NCBI GenBank assembly: GCA_030610995.1
Contig: JAUWQO010000005.1
Span: 1-59,714, forward strand
Direction: 5' to 3'
DNA length: 59,714 nt
Origin: Desulfobacterales bacterium
GTDB taxonomy: Bacteria > Desulfobacterota > Desulfobacteria > Desulfobacterales > ETH-SRB1
The notes beneath the pieces were generated by a model. The model was given only the letters and a program-made list of their open reading frames with translations, made no database searches and was not told the DNA's origin. The translations under genes were made by a program, and so were the position numbers. Positions 20,119-29,164 of this stretch are shown piece by piece (position 1 is the stretch's first letter; each line of letters begins with the position of its first letter).

Positions 20119-20971
20119 GGTGGATTCTGCGACTTGGGAGACGGGGGAGGCCGTTTTTCTGGAAACTACGGCTGCGGCTGAGCGTGTTTTCGGCTTACCG
20201 GAAACAATAGAATTCATTGACGGGGTATGCCAGGACAAAACACTTCTTAGTTCTACCTATGTTTGGGATGAATTTCGGCGAACATTTCTTTATGATACCA
20301 TAATTTGCCACACTGTTTTTGTAAATTCTCTTGAAAGACAAGAAGATTTTGCCACGGCGCTCAAACGCTTGCCAAGGTTTTATGAACTTCGGTACAAGCC
20401 GCGAAAATTACGTAGAGCTTTGGATGTAATCGCCCGCCTGCATGAAACACCTTTTGAATCCTTAGAAGAAGCAATTCAACGCCTTGACAATGATATACGG
20501 TATACGCTTAAGCGACTCTTTTTTAATGGTTTGCAACGCCCTCTTTTGGACGGTGCTGGGTGCCGAATGACAGCCGAAAATATTATAGAAACTTCACCAC
20601 AAGTAACAGACAGATACGGGACGTTCAAGCTGCCCTCAAAATGCAGCAAAAAGGAAAGGCCGGAGTGCAAAATAATTTCTTTTTGGAAAGAACGCAGGGC
20701 GGACATTGAAGCGGTTGCCAACATGAAAATACCGAGTGGCATAAAAAAGAACGTTCGTACCGAATTAGAGGAATTTCGAAAAGCAGCCCAAGCCATACTA
20801 AAGGGTAAAACGATTGAAGCCTATGGCACGCGGTGTTACGCGAAAATGGCCGATATAATTATTTGCCTCGAATGTCCTCCTGGTATTCCTATCGTAACCA
20901 GCAATAAAAAACACTATCGTCCGCTTTGCCAAACTCTTCGAAGACCCGACCCAATCTGCTTCCAGCCATGA
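20108..20971 (+). CDS. PIN-like domain protein, gene 3 of the operon
   Basis: 287 aa from a GTG start; VFLETTAAAERVFG near the N-term, LLSSTYVWDEF, and MADIIICLECPPGIPIVTSNKKHYRPLC resembling the terminal acidic/T-x-N element of PIN folds. Confidence 0.6.
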   Translation: MASKVDSATWETGEAVFLETTAAAERVFGLPETIEFIDGVCQDKTLLSSTYVWDEFRRTFLYDTIICHTVFVNSLERQEDFATALKRLPRFYELRYKPRKLRRALDVIARLHETPFESLEEAIQRLDNDIRYTLKRLFFNGLQRPLLDGAGCRMTAENIIETSPQVTDRYGTFKLPSKCSKKERPECKIISFWKERRADIEAVANMKIPSGIKKNVRTELEEFRKAAQAILKGKTIEAYGTRCYAKMADIIICLECPPGIPIVTSNKKHYRPLCQTLRRPDPICFQP

Positions 20972-21077
20972 ATGCCCATAAGACCCGCAAAACGGTATCC
21001 ACAGAGATTTATTTCTTAAAACCATCCTTCTAAATATCCATGGCGGCGTTGGATCAGCCTCAAGCCATAATCCAATT

Positions 21078-21223
21078 TGCCCAGCCGGAAACATTCTCCA
21101 TGTTTACTGGCCGGGCACCCATTTTAATAAGGTTTTTATTGTAATCACTGTCAAATGTATAAATTGGTTTTTGCCAGGACATTTTGCCGAGCAAAAAAAG
21201 GCTGTTGAGTTATGGCGAAGGTA
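21078..21223 (-). pseudogene. Internally deleted, frameshifted remnant of the DprA-like gene at 28526-29161
   Basis: About 100 nt match 28540-28640 (acccattttaataaggtttttattgtaatcact...ggtttttgcca), then run straight into sequence matching 29003-29047 (gccaggacattttg.cgagcaaaaaaaggctgttgagttatggcg); about 362 nt absent, junction at gcca. Confidence 0.85.
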
Positions 21224-21271
21224 TTAAATAACCGGCCATTATATTTGCTTTTTTATAAAAATCAGTACCTG

Positions 21272-21625
21272 CTATTCACTGTTCAAGGCCACATGTGTTC
21301 CTTGTTCTAATACAGGCCTGTCCAAAAGGATGGCCTCAGCCACTTTTTCCGGAACTTCTTTCCTGGACAAAAAACCTAGCTTGACCGCTCTGCAGACGAG
21401 AAAGTCGTCTTCCATGGAAGAATAGGTTTCCCATAGCTCATGGGATGTTTTTTGATGAAAGCTGTGAATTCGATCATTCAGCTCGAAACAGTCGATTTCC
21501 TGCCGGCGCCATTGAGCAAAGTGTCTGTCCAACATCTCCAGGGCTCTGCTCAATTCGCGCTCATGTGCAAACCCGGCCAGCTCCAGCAGCTTTTTACGAA
21601 TTGGTTTTGAATAATTATGTGTCAT
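21272..21625 (-). CDS. Hypothetical protein
   Basis: 117-aa ORF with plausible composition. Confidence 0.55.
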   Translation of the reverse strand: MTHNYSKPIRKKLLELAGFAHERELSRALEMLDRHFAQWRRQEIDCFELNDRIHSFHQKTSHELWETYSSMEDDFLVCRAVKLGFLSRKEVPEKVAEAILLDRPVLEQGTHVALNSE

Positions 21626-21904
21626 ATTTTATAATTATTTCAATATATTTTAGAAATTTATAATTCTATGGATGCTACCTGCTTCAATAGCATCTGTTTC
21701 CAACTAATGCGCTGATCAAGACGCGACACCAAATCACTTTTAAGCTTCGAAACTCTTCTGTTATTAAGGTTTTTGTCTCTTATTGTCTTTCATGGGTCAA
21801 AGGCAGACTTGACACTTTATTTTCTGATAAAGATAACTCGAAAAAATCAATAGTTAATATTTAAGATGTGACCCTGTTTTCTGTTCCTCCTAAATAATAA
21901 GTTC

Positions 21905-21955
21905 GGGATCTTCAGCCGTAGCGATTAGCTGTCGGCTGTAAGAGAAAGGTTATGT
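21905..21955 (-). other. Degenerate attC site (cassette 5, DUF4145 ORF)
   Basis: Minus strand: R''-like ACATAAC (21949-21955) overlapping the ORF stop, then a CAGCCG...CGGCTG stem followed by AAGA pairing TCTT with one unpaired T; no clean GTTRRRY R'. Confidence 0.5.
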
Positions 21956-22612
21956 GCCGCTTTGTTTCCGGACATCTATCCTTTCCTTGAGCCGTTCAAT
22001 CCTTGAAGGGGCAATGTAAACGTACTCTACCACGGCGCGAAAGAAATCATCCAAGAGTTCTGCGTCCCAGAAATCAACTTCCTGTTCAGCGGCGTGCGCA
22101 CCAAGATTCCCAATGAGTCTCATGAGTTCCGTAATTTCGGAGAAATAGCCCGGAAAGACGCCCCGGCTGGAAAGGTCTTTCAATTGCTCAAACAGAGTCC
22201 GCCCATGGGCCTTTTGGTCATGGCAGATGAACTCCAATGCCCTTCTGATCTGACCTGCGAAGGCATTCGGTGCGATGTGTCTTAATGGCCAGATCTCCTC
22301 GTAGATTCTCTGTATTCTTTCTGGGACGCACTTTGTAGAAGCGACTTTGTGCCGCTCAGGTAAGAGCTGGCTTCCGCGAGGATAAATGCGGGTCTGCTCC
22401 ATGGACTCGTGCCTTGAATAGCCTGAGAAGTCCCCGTAAATACTTATGCCTTGGCATGTTGGACATTGATAAAGATAATAGTCGAAGTCCTCGTTATGCC
22501 GCTGCCCATCTATATGCTCGAAAAGCTCTTGCCCGCGCTGATATCCTACACGTTTGTGGGGCACTCGGTTACTGCAGTGATAGCAAATCAGTAGTTCCGT
22601 ATCATTCCACAT
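21950..22612 (-). CDS. DUF4145-like (HEPN-like) protein in a gene cassette
   Basis: 220 aa; N-term CYHCSN...CPTCQG zinc ribbon; IRRALEFICHDQKAHGRTLFEQL...ITELMRLIGNLGAHAAEQEVDFWDAELLDDFF typical of DUF4145. Confidence 0.75.
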   Translation of the reverse strand: MWNDTELLICYHCSNRVPHKRVGYQRGQELFEHIDGQRHNEDFDYYLYQCPTCQGISIYGDFSGYSRHESMEQTRIYPRGSQLLPERHKVASTKCVPERIQRIYEEIWPLRHIAPNAFAGQIRRALEFICHDQKAHGRTLFEQLKDLSSRGVFPGYFSEITELMRLIGNLGAHAAEQEVDFWDAELLDDFFRAVVEYVYIAPSRIERLKERIDVRKQSGT

Positions 22613-22637
22613 AGCACTTACTCAAGAGATTGAAGGC

Positions 22638-22705
22638 TCATAACGACGGCTCTCACCATGGATGGCCGCTCTTTGGCCCGAATCTGGTGCAAAGCCAGGT
22701 TAGCC
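22638..22705 (-). other. Integron attC site (cassette 4, DUF4365 ORF)
   Basis: Minus strand: R'' GGCTAAC (22699-22705, contains stop TAA), R' GTTATGA (22638-22644), stem TGGCTTTGCACCA / TGGTGAGAGCC with bulge. R'' is complementary to the cassette 5' boundary GTTAGCC at 23733-23739. Confidence 0.8.
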
Positions 22706-23716
22706 CAACTTATTAACAAAATTGCCACTCACAAGAGCATAAGCCATTTCTGACATTTCCTTGTTTATTTCTGATGGGATGCCTTTGTCTTCTGTAAATT
22801 TATTCAGGTTATTGTCATTCTGGTCTAACCATTCAAATATTTGTTCAACGTCAGCAATCTCAACATAAGTGTTCCCAGATTTTTTTAACTTTACTTCTAT
22901 ATCGCAGTATGAAAACAAAAGAACAGTCAAGCCCATTCCATTAGCGTGTTTTCCTAAAAAATAAAACCACGGTATGCCAGCTTTTATACTCTCAGAGTAC
23001 CAATGACGTATTTCTGGTATTTCATAAACCTCTCTGGGGTCATTATCGTATCCGGCGATTAACACCTCTAAAGTACCTCGTTTTTTCAATAGAGACTCTC
23101 TGTTTATAGACAACCTATCAATAACATCTTTTAGGCCAGAAAAATCACACGCCAACACGTCGTCTTTGGGAACTAAATACACACCAAAATCCGATTTATC
23201 TATCGCGTCATTAACTTGCAAAGATAAAGCTATTTTTTTGGAGTTATCAGATACGGGACCAGCAATTAATCCCCAATCATCTTTAACCGATAGATCTAAT
23301 ACATTTTTCTCAGAAATCTCTATCCACCAACCACTTTTGCTTGGTGACGTAATATTGGCATTGAACTCAACCCATTTTCCTTCGCTACAATCACTATTTA
23401 ATACTACAAGAACAACTGGAAAAAGGCAGTTCAAGTAGTAATTCAGATGTTTGTTTTCTCCCTCATATCGAATTCCTCCTTCAGTCTTTTTGTTGAAATA
23501 TGAATCCCCACACTTAATTTGTATTCCTATCGTTTGTCCTGTTACATTTTCATCAGTCACGATATCTATGTAACCGTCTATTCCAAAATCAGATTCTTGA
23601 TGAACAGATCTATATATCCACCCCAGTTTCTGGTGAATAAAGCTATCTATAAAAGACTCTCCAGCCCTTCCTAATCGTTGACTCTTACCATATTTTGGAT
23701 ATCCAAACTTGCTCAT
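22700..23716 (-). CDS. DUF4365 domain protein (PD-(D/E)XK nuclease-like) in a gene cassette
   Basis: GRAGESFIDSFIHQKLGWIYRSVHQESDFGIDGYIDIVTDENVTGQTIGIQIKCG: D...QxK-type core. Confidence 0.85.
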   Translation of the reverse strand: MSKFGYPKYGKSQRLGRAGESFIDSFIHQKLGWIYRSVHQESDFGIDGYIDIVTDENVTGQTIGIQIKCGDSYFNKKTEGGIRYEGENKHLNYYLNCLFPVVLVVLNSDCSEGKWVEFNANITSPSKSGWWIEISEKNVLDLSVKDDWGLIAGPVSDNSKKIALSLQVNDAIDKSDFGVYLVPKDDVLACDFSGLKDVIDRLSINRESLLKKRGTLEVLIAGYDNDPREVYEIPEIRHWYSESIKAGIPWFYFLGKHANGMGLTVLLFSYCDIEVKLKKSGNTYVEIADVEQIFEWLDQNDNNLNKFTEDKGIPSEINKEMSEMAYALVSGNFVNKLG

Positions 23717-23776
23717 ACAGTTCTCGCTATTAGGCTAACCTATATCCCTCGTCCCCTATATCCCTCGTTTTTTTGT

Positions 23777-25759
23777 TCATCGGACTTCCTTAATGGCCCA
23801 GCCAAGTTTCTCTAATGCCTGAAGATCACCATCTTTGATGTGTTCATCAAGTACCGCCAGGCAGAGAAGATTTGTCGGACGAGTCATAGCAACGTAGATT
23901 CGTTTGAGATGTTCGGCAAGGCGCTTGCGTGGGTTAGCGTTTGGCAGTTGTCCTTTCAGATACCCTTTATCAATCAACACCATTAAATCGTGCTCGTAGA
24001 AGATGGTTTCGAGCACGAGTACAGCGCAGAGCGTTTCGCCTTTTACGGAATGAATCGTATCAACCTTCACGGAAACCGGCCCAGCCTCACACTGGTAGCA
24101 GAAAACGTTATCGTTGGCCAGACTCTGGTTCTGAAGGGCTTGTTGAACATTCGCCTCACCACTGGTGTTACGAATGAATTGGTCAACATCCGGGTTCCAA
24201 GATTCGGCGTTGAAATGCCCGAGGGCAGCACGCGCTTCCTCAGCAAACTCATCCAGGTTTGGTTTTCCTCCTCTTAGAAGAGTCTGACATGTTATTGCCA
24301 GAAGTGTATTCAAACGCAGGTACCCTACTGGACATTTCTCTCTGAGTTGACGAACCATTGTGCTTGGGCTAAGAGAGCGACTGATATCTGTGACTCCCTG
24401 CAAACGCAGCATCCTCGCGCAGGCCTCGAGCAGCAATGTTCGCCCTTCCCCCGTTGATCTATTCGTGATCATCCCTGTTTGGGCTTGGTCAAGGTGGGCG
24501 GAAAGGCATGTCAGGCGTGCCTTCGCTCGTTGGTGTCTTGGCACGAAAGACGGCCAATAATCGCTGATAGCACTCGGGAACTTGTTTGCTTCCTCCTTTG
24601 CTTTGCTGTTTGCCCCCACGGCCTTGACCTGGGTTTCGCTGAGTCCAGTGCAGATCTCACGCGCGACCAGACGACAGAAATTCGGAAGAACCTCCTGTAT
24701 GCGATCTCTCTTAAAGACAAGCACCGTGTGCCGTCGATCTGCCTTGCGTGTATCGCCAATAAGCTCTTCTGGAGGGCTGTCTGCACAGACACATTGGGAG
24801 AGGCGGGCGATTGAGGGGCTCAGTCGAAACGACTTCTTCATCGGCAACACAATCCCTCGGGGGAAATGTGCGCCGGTCGTGTTGTCCGCGGTCGAATGGT
24901 AAATTGCCTGCCGGTTGTCCCCAAAACGCTGAACGACGGAACGCTCTGGGAAGAGAGTATCGAGAAGGCGACCCTGTTCAACAATTGTGTCCTGCATCTC
25001 ATCGAAAAAGACCATTAGGAAGCGCTCTTGCAGCAGATCGGCAACCATAGGATGTTTCTTCAGATACCATCCTGCTAAAGCAGCCATGTCTTGATATCTG
25101 AACATTCCCTGCTGTGACATGCGCTCCTTGAATTGCTGCAATTGTTTTCCTGTCGCACTGTCCAAACCCACGGGTTGCCTCTTCGTTCCCAATGGCGGGA
25201 GTGAAAGGTCTTCGTCCTTATACTCAATCACTCTACTAATATAGTCTGCGATTGTGACATTTGGGTTCCTCTTTATCCAATTTGATATCGCATTCCACGC
25301 TGTTGCGTAAGGGCCATTTCGCCGTGTGCCCTGGAAAAACTCCTTCTTAGCCTCAATTTCGTAGTACTCATTCTCAACGACACCTGGACGAGTGCCGAAT
25401 CTCTCGATTGCCGCTGGGATTGACAGAAACTGATGGAGGAAGGACTGTATCGTGCCCACAAAGTGCGGGTATGCAGTAAGTGCCCGTAGGAATGGTACTT
25501 GCGAAAACCTTCTCTCGATTTCCCTCCGAGCAGCGTTTGTATGGGAGAGAACGCAGATACCCCGATGCTTGTAATTCCATTTGGATGCAAGAATGCCGAG
25601 TTTAGTGACGAGGAGCGTCGTCTTTCCGCTGCCCGGACATGCCCGAATGTCGACAGTATCCATGCAGCGTAGGACGGCACGACGTTCTTGGTCCAAAGGA
25701 AAGCCCCATTGCGCTTCGGCAGCCTCAATGTCCATGTCGCAAATTTCAGGGAGTCGCAT
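23777..25759 (-). CDS. gajB: Gabija GajB-like UvrD/Rep-family helicase
   Basis: ACPGSGKTTLLVTKL, FFDEMQDT, YVAMTRPTNLL. ORF is open to 25870; Met38 at 25759 (MRLPEICDMD) gives a 14-nt overlap with gajA and is the likelier start. Confidence 0.88.
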   Translation of the reverse strand: MRLPEICDMDIEAAEAQWGFPLDQERRAVLRCMDTVDIRACPGSGKTTLLVTKLGILASKWNYKHRGICVLSHTNAARREIERRFSQVPFLRALTAYPHFVGTIQSFLHQFLSIPAAIERFGTRPGVVENEYYEIEAKKEFFQGTRRNGPYATAWNAISNWIKRNPNVTIADYISRVIEYKDEDLSLPPLGTKRQPVGLDSATGKQLQQFKERMSQQGMFRYQDMAALAGWYLKKHPMVADLLQERFLMVFFDEMQDTIVEQGRLLDTLFPERSVVQRFGDNRQAIYHSTADNTTGAHFPRGIVLPMKKSFRLSPSIARLSQCVCADSPPEELIGDTRKADRRHTVLVFKRDRIQEVLPNFCRLVAREICTGLSETQVKAVGANSKAKEEANKFPSAISDYWPSFVPRHQRAKARLTCLSAHLDQAQTGMITNRSTGEGRTLLLEACARMLRLQGVTDISRSLSPSTMVRQLREKCPVGYLRLNTLLAITCQTLLRGGKPNLDEFAEEARAALGHFNAESWNPDVDQFIRNTSGEANVQQALQNQSLANDNVFCYQCEAGPVSVKVDTIHSVKGETLCAVLVLETIFYEHDLMVLIDKGYLKGQLPNANPRKRLAEHLKRIYVAMTRPTNLLCLAVLDEHIKDGDLQALEKLGWAIKEVR

Positions 25760-27731
25760 CGAGCGTGCCTCCTTCCTCGTCTTCAGCGCCGCTTGTGCTT
25801 GTCGCTCCAGTGGCGTGGTCGATGGCTCTGACGAGGTAACCCGGCAGCGCTCGTCGCCAACGCGCCTCATCCCAGTCCGGAGCGCAGTAACGCCGCTCCA
25901 AGAGGCTTGCTATGCACTGCGCCGTCTCGGCCTTGGATACTTGCCTTTTCAGCAGTGGATCATAGATTAGGCAAGCAATTTCCTTTGCCGATTTGCCTTC
26001 ATCATGCCACTGCTTGTATTCCGCGTTTGCTTTTCGAATGATTTCTTTGGCTTTGTTGCCTATTGGAAAGGATGCATAGGTAGAATTGGCAGATTTAGCC
26101 AGCGATATGGCAACATGAAGGTAAGGAGCCAAGTCGGTCAGAGCAAGGTCGAACTCGAAGGTCCAGCATGGCGACACTTCAGTAATGACCGGGCCACCAT
26201 CGTTGGCTTTCCGAGACTTAATTCGGCTGTTGATTTTATCTTTAGGCCATTCGTTTTCTGTCTTCCTTTCAGCAGACAACAGAGGCTTTGCTTCAACTGG
26301 TGGGATGTCCCGATCAGCAAGGCACGAAACACGAACGGACATTTGCGGGTTGCTCTTCTGTTGAAAGACACGCGAGTATCGGAACAAACCGACGTGTCCA
26401 ACCTTAACAATCGAAACGCCATGCTTCGTGAGCGAACGGCCAATCTTCTCCGCCAATGTCGGGAGCAAGAGCGCTTCAGCATCCCCCTCGACAATTAGCA
26501 CCCCCCTAGCAAAAAACATGTTGGACTTCGTTACATCGAGAAACCGCTCCAGAAACTCGTAATCCGATTGGTTGAGGCGGGTGAATTGCGGGCCCATGGG
26601 AAAGGCCCGTCCCTTGTGCATGACAATGAGCCCCTTCACGCCGATTCTTGAGGCAAGGTTGGGACTGTGCGAAGTAAGCACAATCTGCATCTGATTCTGA
26701 GGCGACGTTGGCTTGCGCTTTGAGTGATCGCGCAGGAATTCGATAAGGCGCAACTGTCGCTGGGGTTCCAAGTGCGCTTCGGGTTCTTCAATAAGAAGGA
26801 GCGGAAACTCAGGGTCCCAGTCGTTGGAAGGAGTTAATGCGAGCAGTTCCGTTGCAATGAATAGAAGGTTGTGAATGCCAAGTCCTCGGGTCGCTCCCTC
26901 GGCGACATCTTCCAAATTCAACTCCATCCGCTCCAGAATTTGCCGCAAACCATGCGCCCTGATATTGATGTCACAGCGAAGAGGTACTTCGCCAAGGCTG
27001 AAATGTTCAAGATACTTTTCGTTTACACCCTTGGTAGCATTTTTGATGACGTCGACTTCTCTCAAATTATTTTCAGCCTTCCGCATTATTCCCACGAGAG
27101 TCTTAGGTTTGGAATCCATATCGTTTGGGTTCCAGTCGTCCTTCTCTTGGTCTTTGATACCTGGGTAGGCTCGAAGTACTTGAGACAATCGCGATCCCTT
27201 TCGCGCCGACATCTCGCTAACAGCATCGCGCAGGGGCTTTAGATAGGTTGCTCTCAAAAAGTCCTTGGCCGCTCCTTCAACGCGTTTGCCCTCCTCGTCC
27301 GATCCGGCTCTTACCTCATACGTAACGCGTCGCCTGCGAGGACTGATCTCTTTCCCATCATTCCGCTCGGCCTTGAGCCACATTCTCAGATAGAACTCGC
27401 TTTCGGCCCCTTCTCCATCAACGCTAAGATATTCCAGCAACGCACCCGCTTCCATTGAGTTCAATCCGCGAAACTCCCCGAGGATCGTCAGTTCGAGAGC
27501 AGGTTTCTCCTGCCCTACCCCGACATGAAAATCGCTTTCCTGCACGGTGAAGTAGTCCTGCGTCACCGTCCCAACCAATAGACGAATCGCATCAATGACG
27601 CATGTTTTACCCGAGTCGTTCTCCCCTACGAGGAGATTCAATCCCGGCTGAAGGTCAATGACGCCATGCCCGTCTTCCTGGCGACTACCGAAGATGCGAA
27701 AGTTCTCAATCTCGAGTCTATGCAGATACAT
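25746..27731 (-). CDS. gajA: Gabija GajA-like OLD-family ATPase/TOPRIM nuclease
   Basis: LLVGENDSGKTCVIDAIRLL, LLLIEEPEAHLEPQRQLRLIEFL, TSHSPNLASRI, TOPRIM GVLIVEGDAEALLLPTLAE; immediately upstream of gajB. Confidence 0.9.
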   Translation of the reverse strand: MYLHRLEIENFRIFGSRQEDGHGVIDLQPGLNLLVGENDSGKTCVIDAIRLLVGTVTQDYFTVQESDFHVGVGQEKPALELTILGEFRGLNSMEAGALLEYLSVDGEGAESEFYLRMWLKAERNDGKEISPRRRRVTYEVRAGSDEEGKRVEGAAKDFLRATYLKPLRDAVSEMSARKGSRLSQVLRAYPGIKDQEKDDWNPNDMDSKPKTLVGIMRKAENNLREVDVIKNATKGVNEKYLEHFSLGEVPLRCDINIRAHGLRQILERMELNLEDVAEGATRGLGIHNLLFIATELLALTPSNDWDPEFPLLLIEEPEAHLEPQRQLRLIEFLRDHSKRKPTSPQNQMQIVLTSHSPNLASRIGVKGLIVMHKGRAFPMGPQFTRLNQSDYEFLERFLDVTKSNMFFARGVLIVEGDAEALLLPTLAEKIGRSLTKHGVSIVKVGHVGLFRYSRVFQQKSNPQMSVRVSCLADRDIPPVEAKPLLSAERKTENEWPKDKINSRIKSRKANDGGPVITEVSPCWTFEFDLALTDLAPYLHVAISLAKSANSTYASFPIGNKAKEIIRKANAEYKQWHDEGKSAKEIACLIYDPLLKRQVSKAETAQCIASLLERRYCAPDWDEARWRRALPGYLVRAIDHATGATSTSGAEDEEGGTLDATP

Positions 27732-28100
27732 GCTAATCTCCTTTTATCGCCAGACGAGCGTTCCTTGTCCGGGGGTCCATGAAATATTAACATTTGCCTC
27801 TATTCACGAGCCCCCTCGCTGAACATCACCTCGCCTCTTCCTCCAATGCGAGTCTTTTAAGAGTTTGTCATTTCTCCGTTGCTGAGGATCAGGGGCACTC
27901 AACGGTTCTTGCGGATCTGAGCCTTGCGCTTAGCATCACCATATTTTCCAAATCTACCGCCCATGGACACTTCCAATCTTCGCATCAGACTTATTCAACA
28001 TAGGATGCTCTGTGAAATCATGTTTGCTTTTATTTAACTGGGGTCAATAACATTCCGGCCTTACCGGAATTTAAGATGTCACCCTTATATCTTTCGTTAT

Positions 28101-28523
28101 CTACATAATGTACATTGTATCCACCCTGTCCTGTTGTTTTAGAAATTCAAGTTGTTCATCAATTGTCGAAAACATAGAAAGGTCCAATTCTTCGAACTCA
28201 TCAGGACCGGTATTCGTTTTTCTAACGACATTTTGAATAATATCCTCTAATTGGTCTTTTGAAATTTCGGGAACTCTGGTGACAGAGCTTTTCTGCGGGA
28301 CACCACTTACGATCTTGAAATTATAGCTCACCATTTCAAACATTCCATTGGTCTTTTCTTTTGTTAATATTCGATATTCAAAATGCTCACGACGTCCAGC
28401 CATGGGACGAAAATAATAGAATTTATACAATCGTTCACCCTTACTTATCCGCAGTAAATAGTTGTCATCTTTAGTCTGTGACTTTTTTCTCTTTACGTTT
28501 TTTATTCGCTTCTTCATACCCAA
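28101..28523 (-). CDS. Hypothetical protein at the 3' end of the methylase/helicase operon
   Basis: 140 aa, 2 nt downstream of the DprA-like ORF, same strand. Confidence 0.65.
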   Translation of the reverse strand: MGMKKRIKNVKRKKSQTKDDNYLLRISKGERLYKFYYFRPMAGRREHFEYRILTKEKTNGMFEMVSYNFKIVSGVPQKSSVTRVPEISKDQLEDIIQNVVRKTNTGPDEFEELDLSMFSTIDEQLEFLKQQDRVDTMYIM

Positions 28524-28525
28524 TA

Positions 28526-29161
28526 CTACTTATCAATGCTTGCCCACAGGGAAACATTGTCCATGTTTACAGGGCGCGCACCCATTTTAATAAGGTTTTT
28601 ATTGTAATCACTTTCAAAGGTATAAATTGGTTTTTGCCAAGAAAGAATCTGCCGGCAGAGTTCTTCGGTTTTACTGGATGATTCGGCATGGATCACGAAA
28701 ATAACGGCAGACATGGCTGCGACAAATAGATTGCGATAATGGGACCTCTTGGCAGAAATGCGTTGTTGATTTTCATCAAATGGGGAGAGAAAAAGCAGCC
28801 GATCGTCTTTCAGGGGTTTTTTATATTCTTTATTTATCCGCATTTTATTTATACTTCTGGCAGGACAGATGATGACGGGCTGGGTGCCGCGTAAAAGTAT
28901 TGTGAGGCATTCACGTTCCATTGGCGAATGGAATCCGCTGATAACTGTCATGCCGGCATTCCTTAAAATTTGCGCGATGTCGTAGGTTTTTACTATCAGA
29001 TCGCCAGGACATTTTGTCGAGCAAAAAAAGGCTGTTGAGTTATGGCGGAGGATGTCGAGGTTTCCGATGGCCGTGATCGCGTCCGGAGCGTCTTTGCCCA
29101 GGTGCTGCTGTAAGGCTGATGGATAATTCGGGTCGTTTTTCTTCAGGCTAATTGTATCCAT
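28526..29161 (-). CDS. DprA/Smf-like Rossmann-fold protein
   Basis: YPSALQQHLGKDAPDAITAIGNLDIL...AQILRNAGMTVISGFHSPMERECLTILLRGTQPVIICPARSI. Confidence 0.8.
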   Translation of the reverse strand: MDTISLKKNDPNYPSALQQHLGKDAPDAITAIGNLDILRHNSTAFFCSTKCPGDLIVKTYDIAQILRNAGMTVISGFHSPMERECLTILLRGTQPVIICPARSINKMRINKEYKKPLKDDRLLFLSPFDENQQRISAKRSHYRNLFVAAMSAVIFVIHAESSSKTEELCRQILSWQKPIYTFESDYNKNLIKMGARPVNMDNVSLWASIDK

Positions 29162-29164
29162 CTC

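Noticed and set aside
28070-28103. attC-like site after the 140-aa ORF (AGATAAC at the stop, then ATTCCGG/CCGGAAT and GTTATTG)
   Set aside because: The stem is not positioned as L''/L', no matching 5' boundary exists, and the ORF is coupled to the DprA-like gene.
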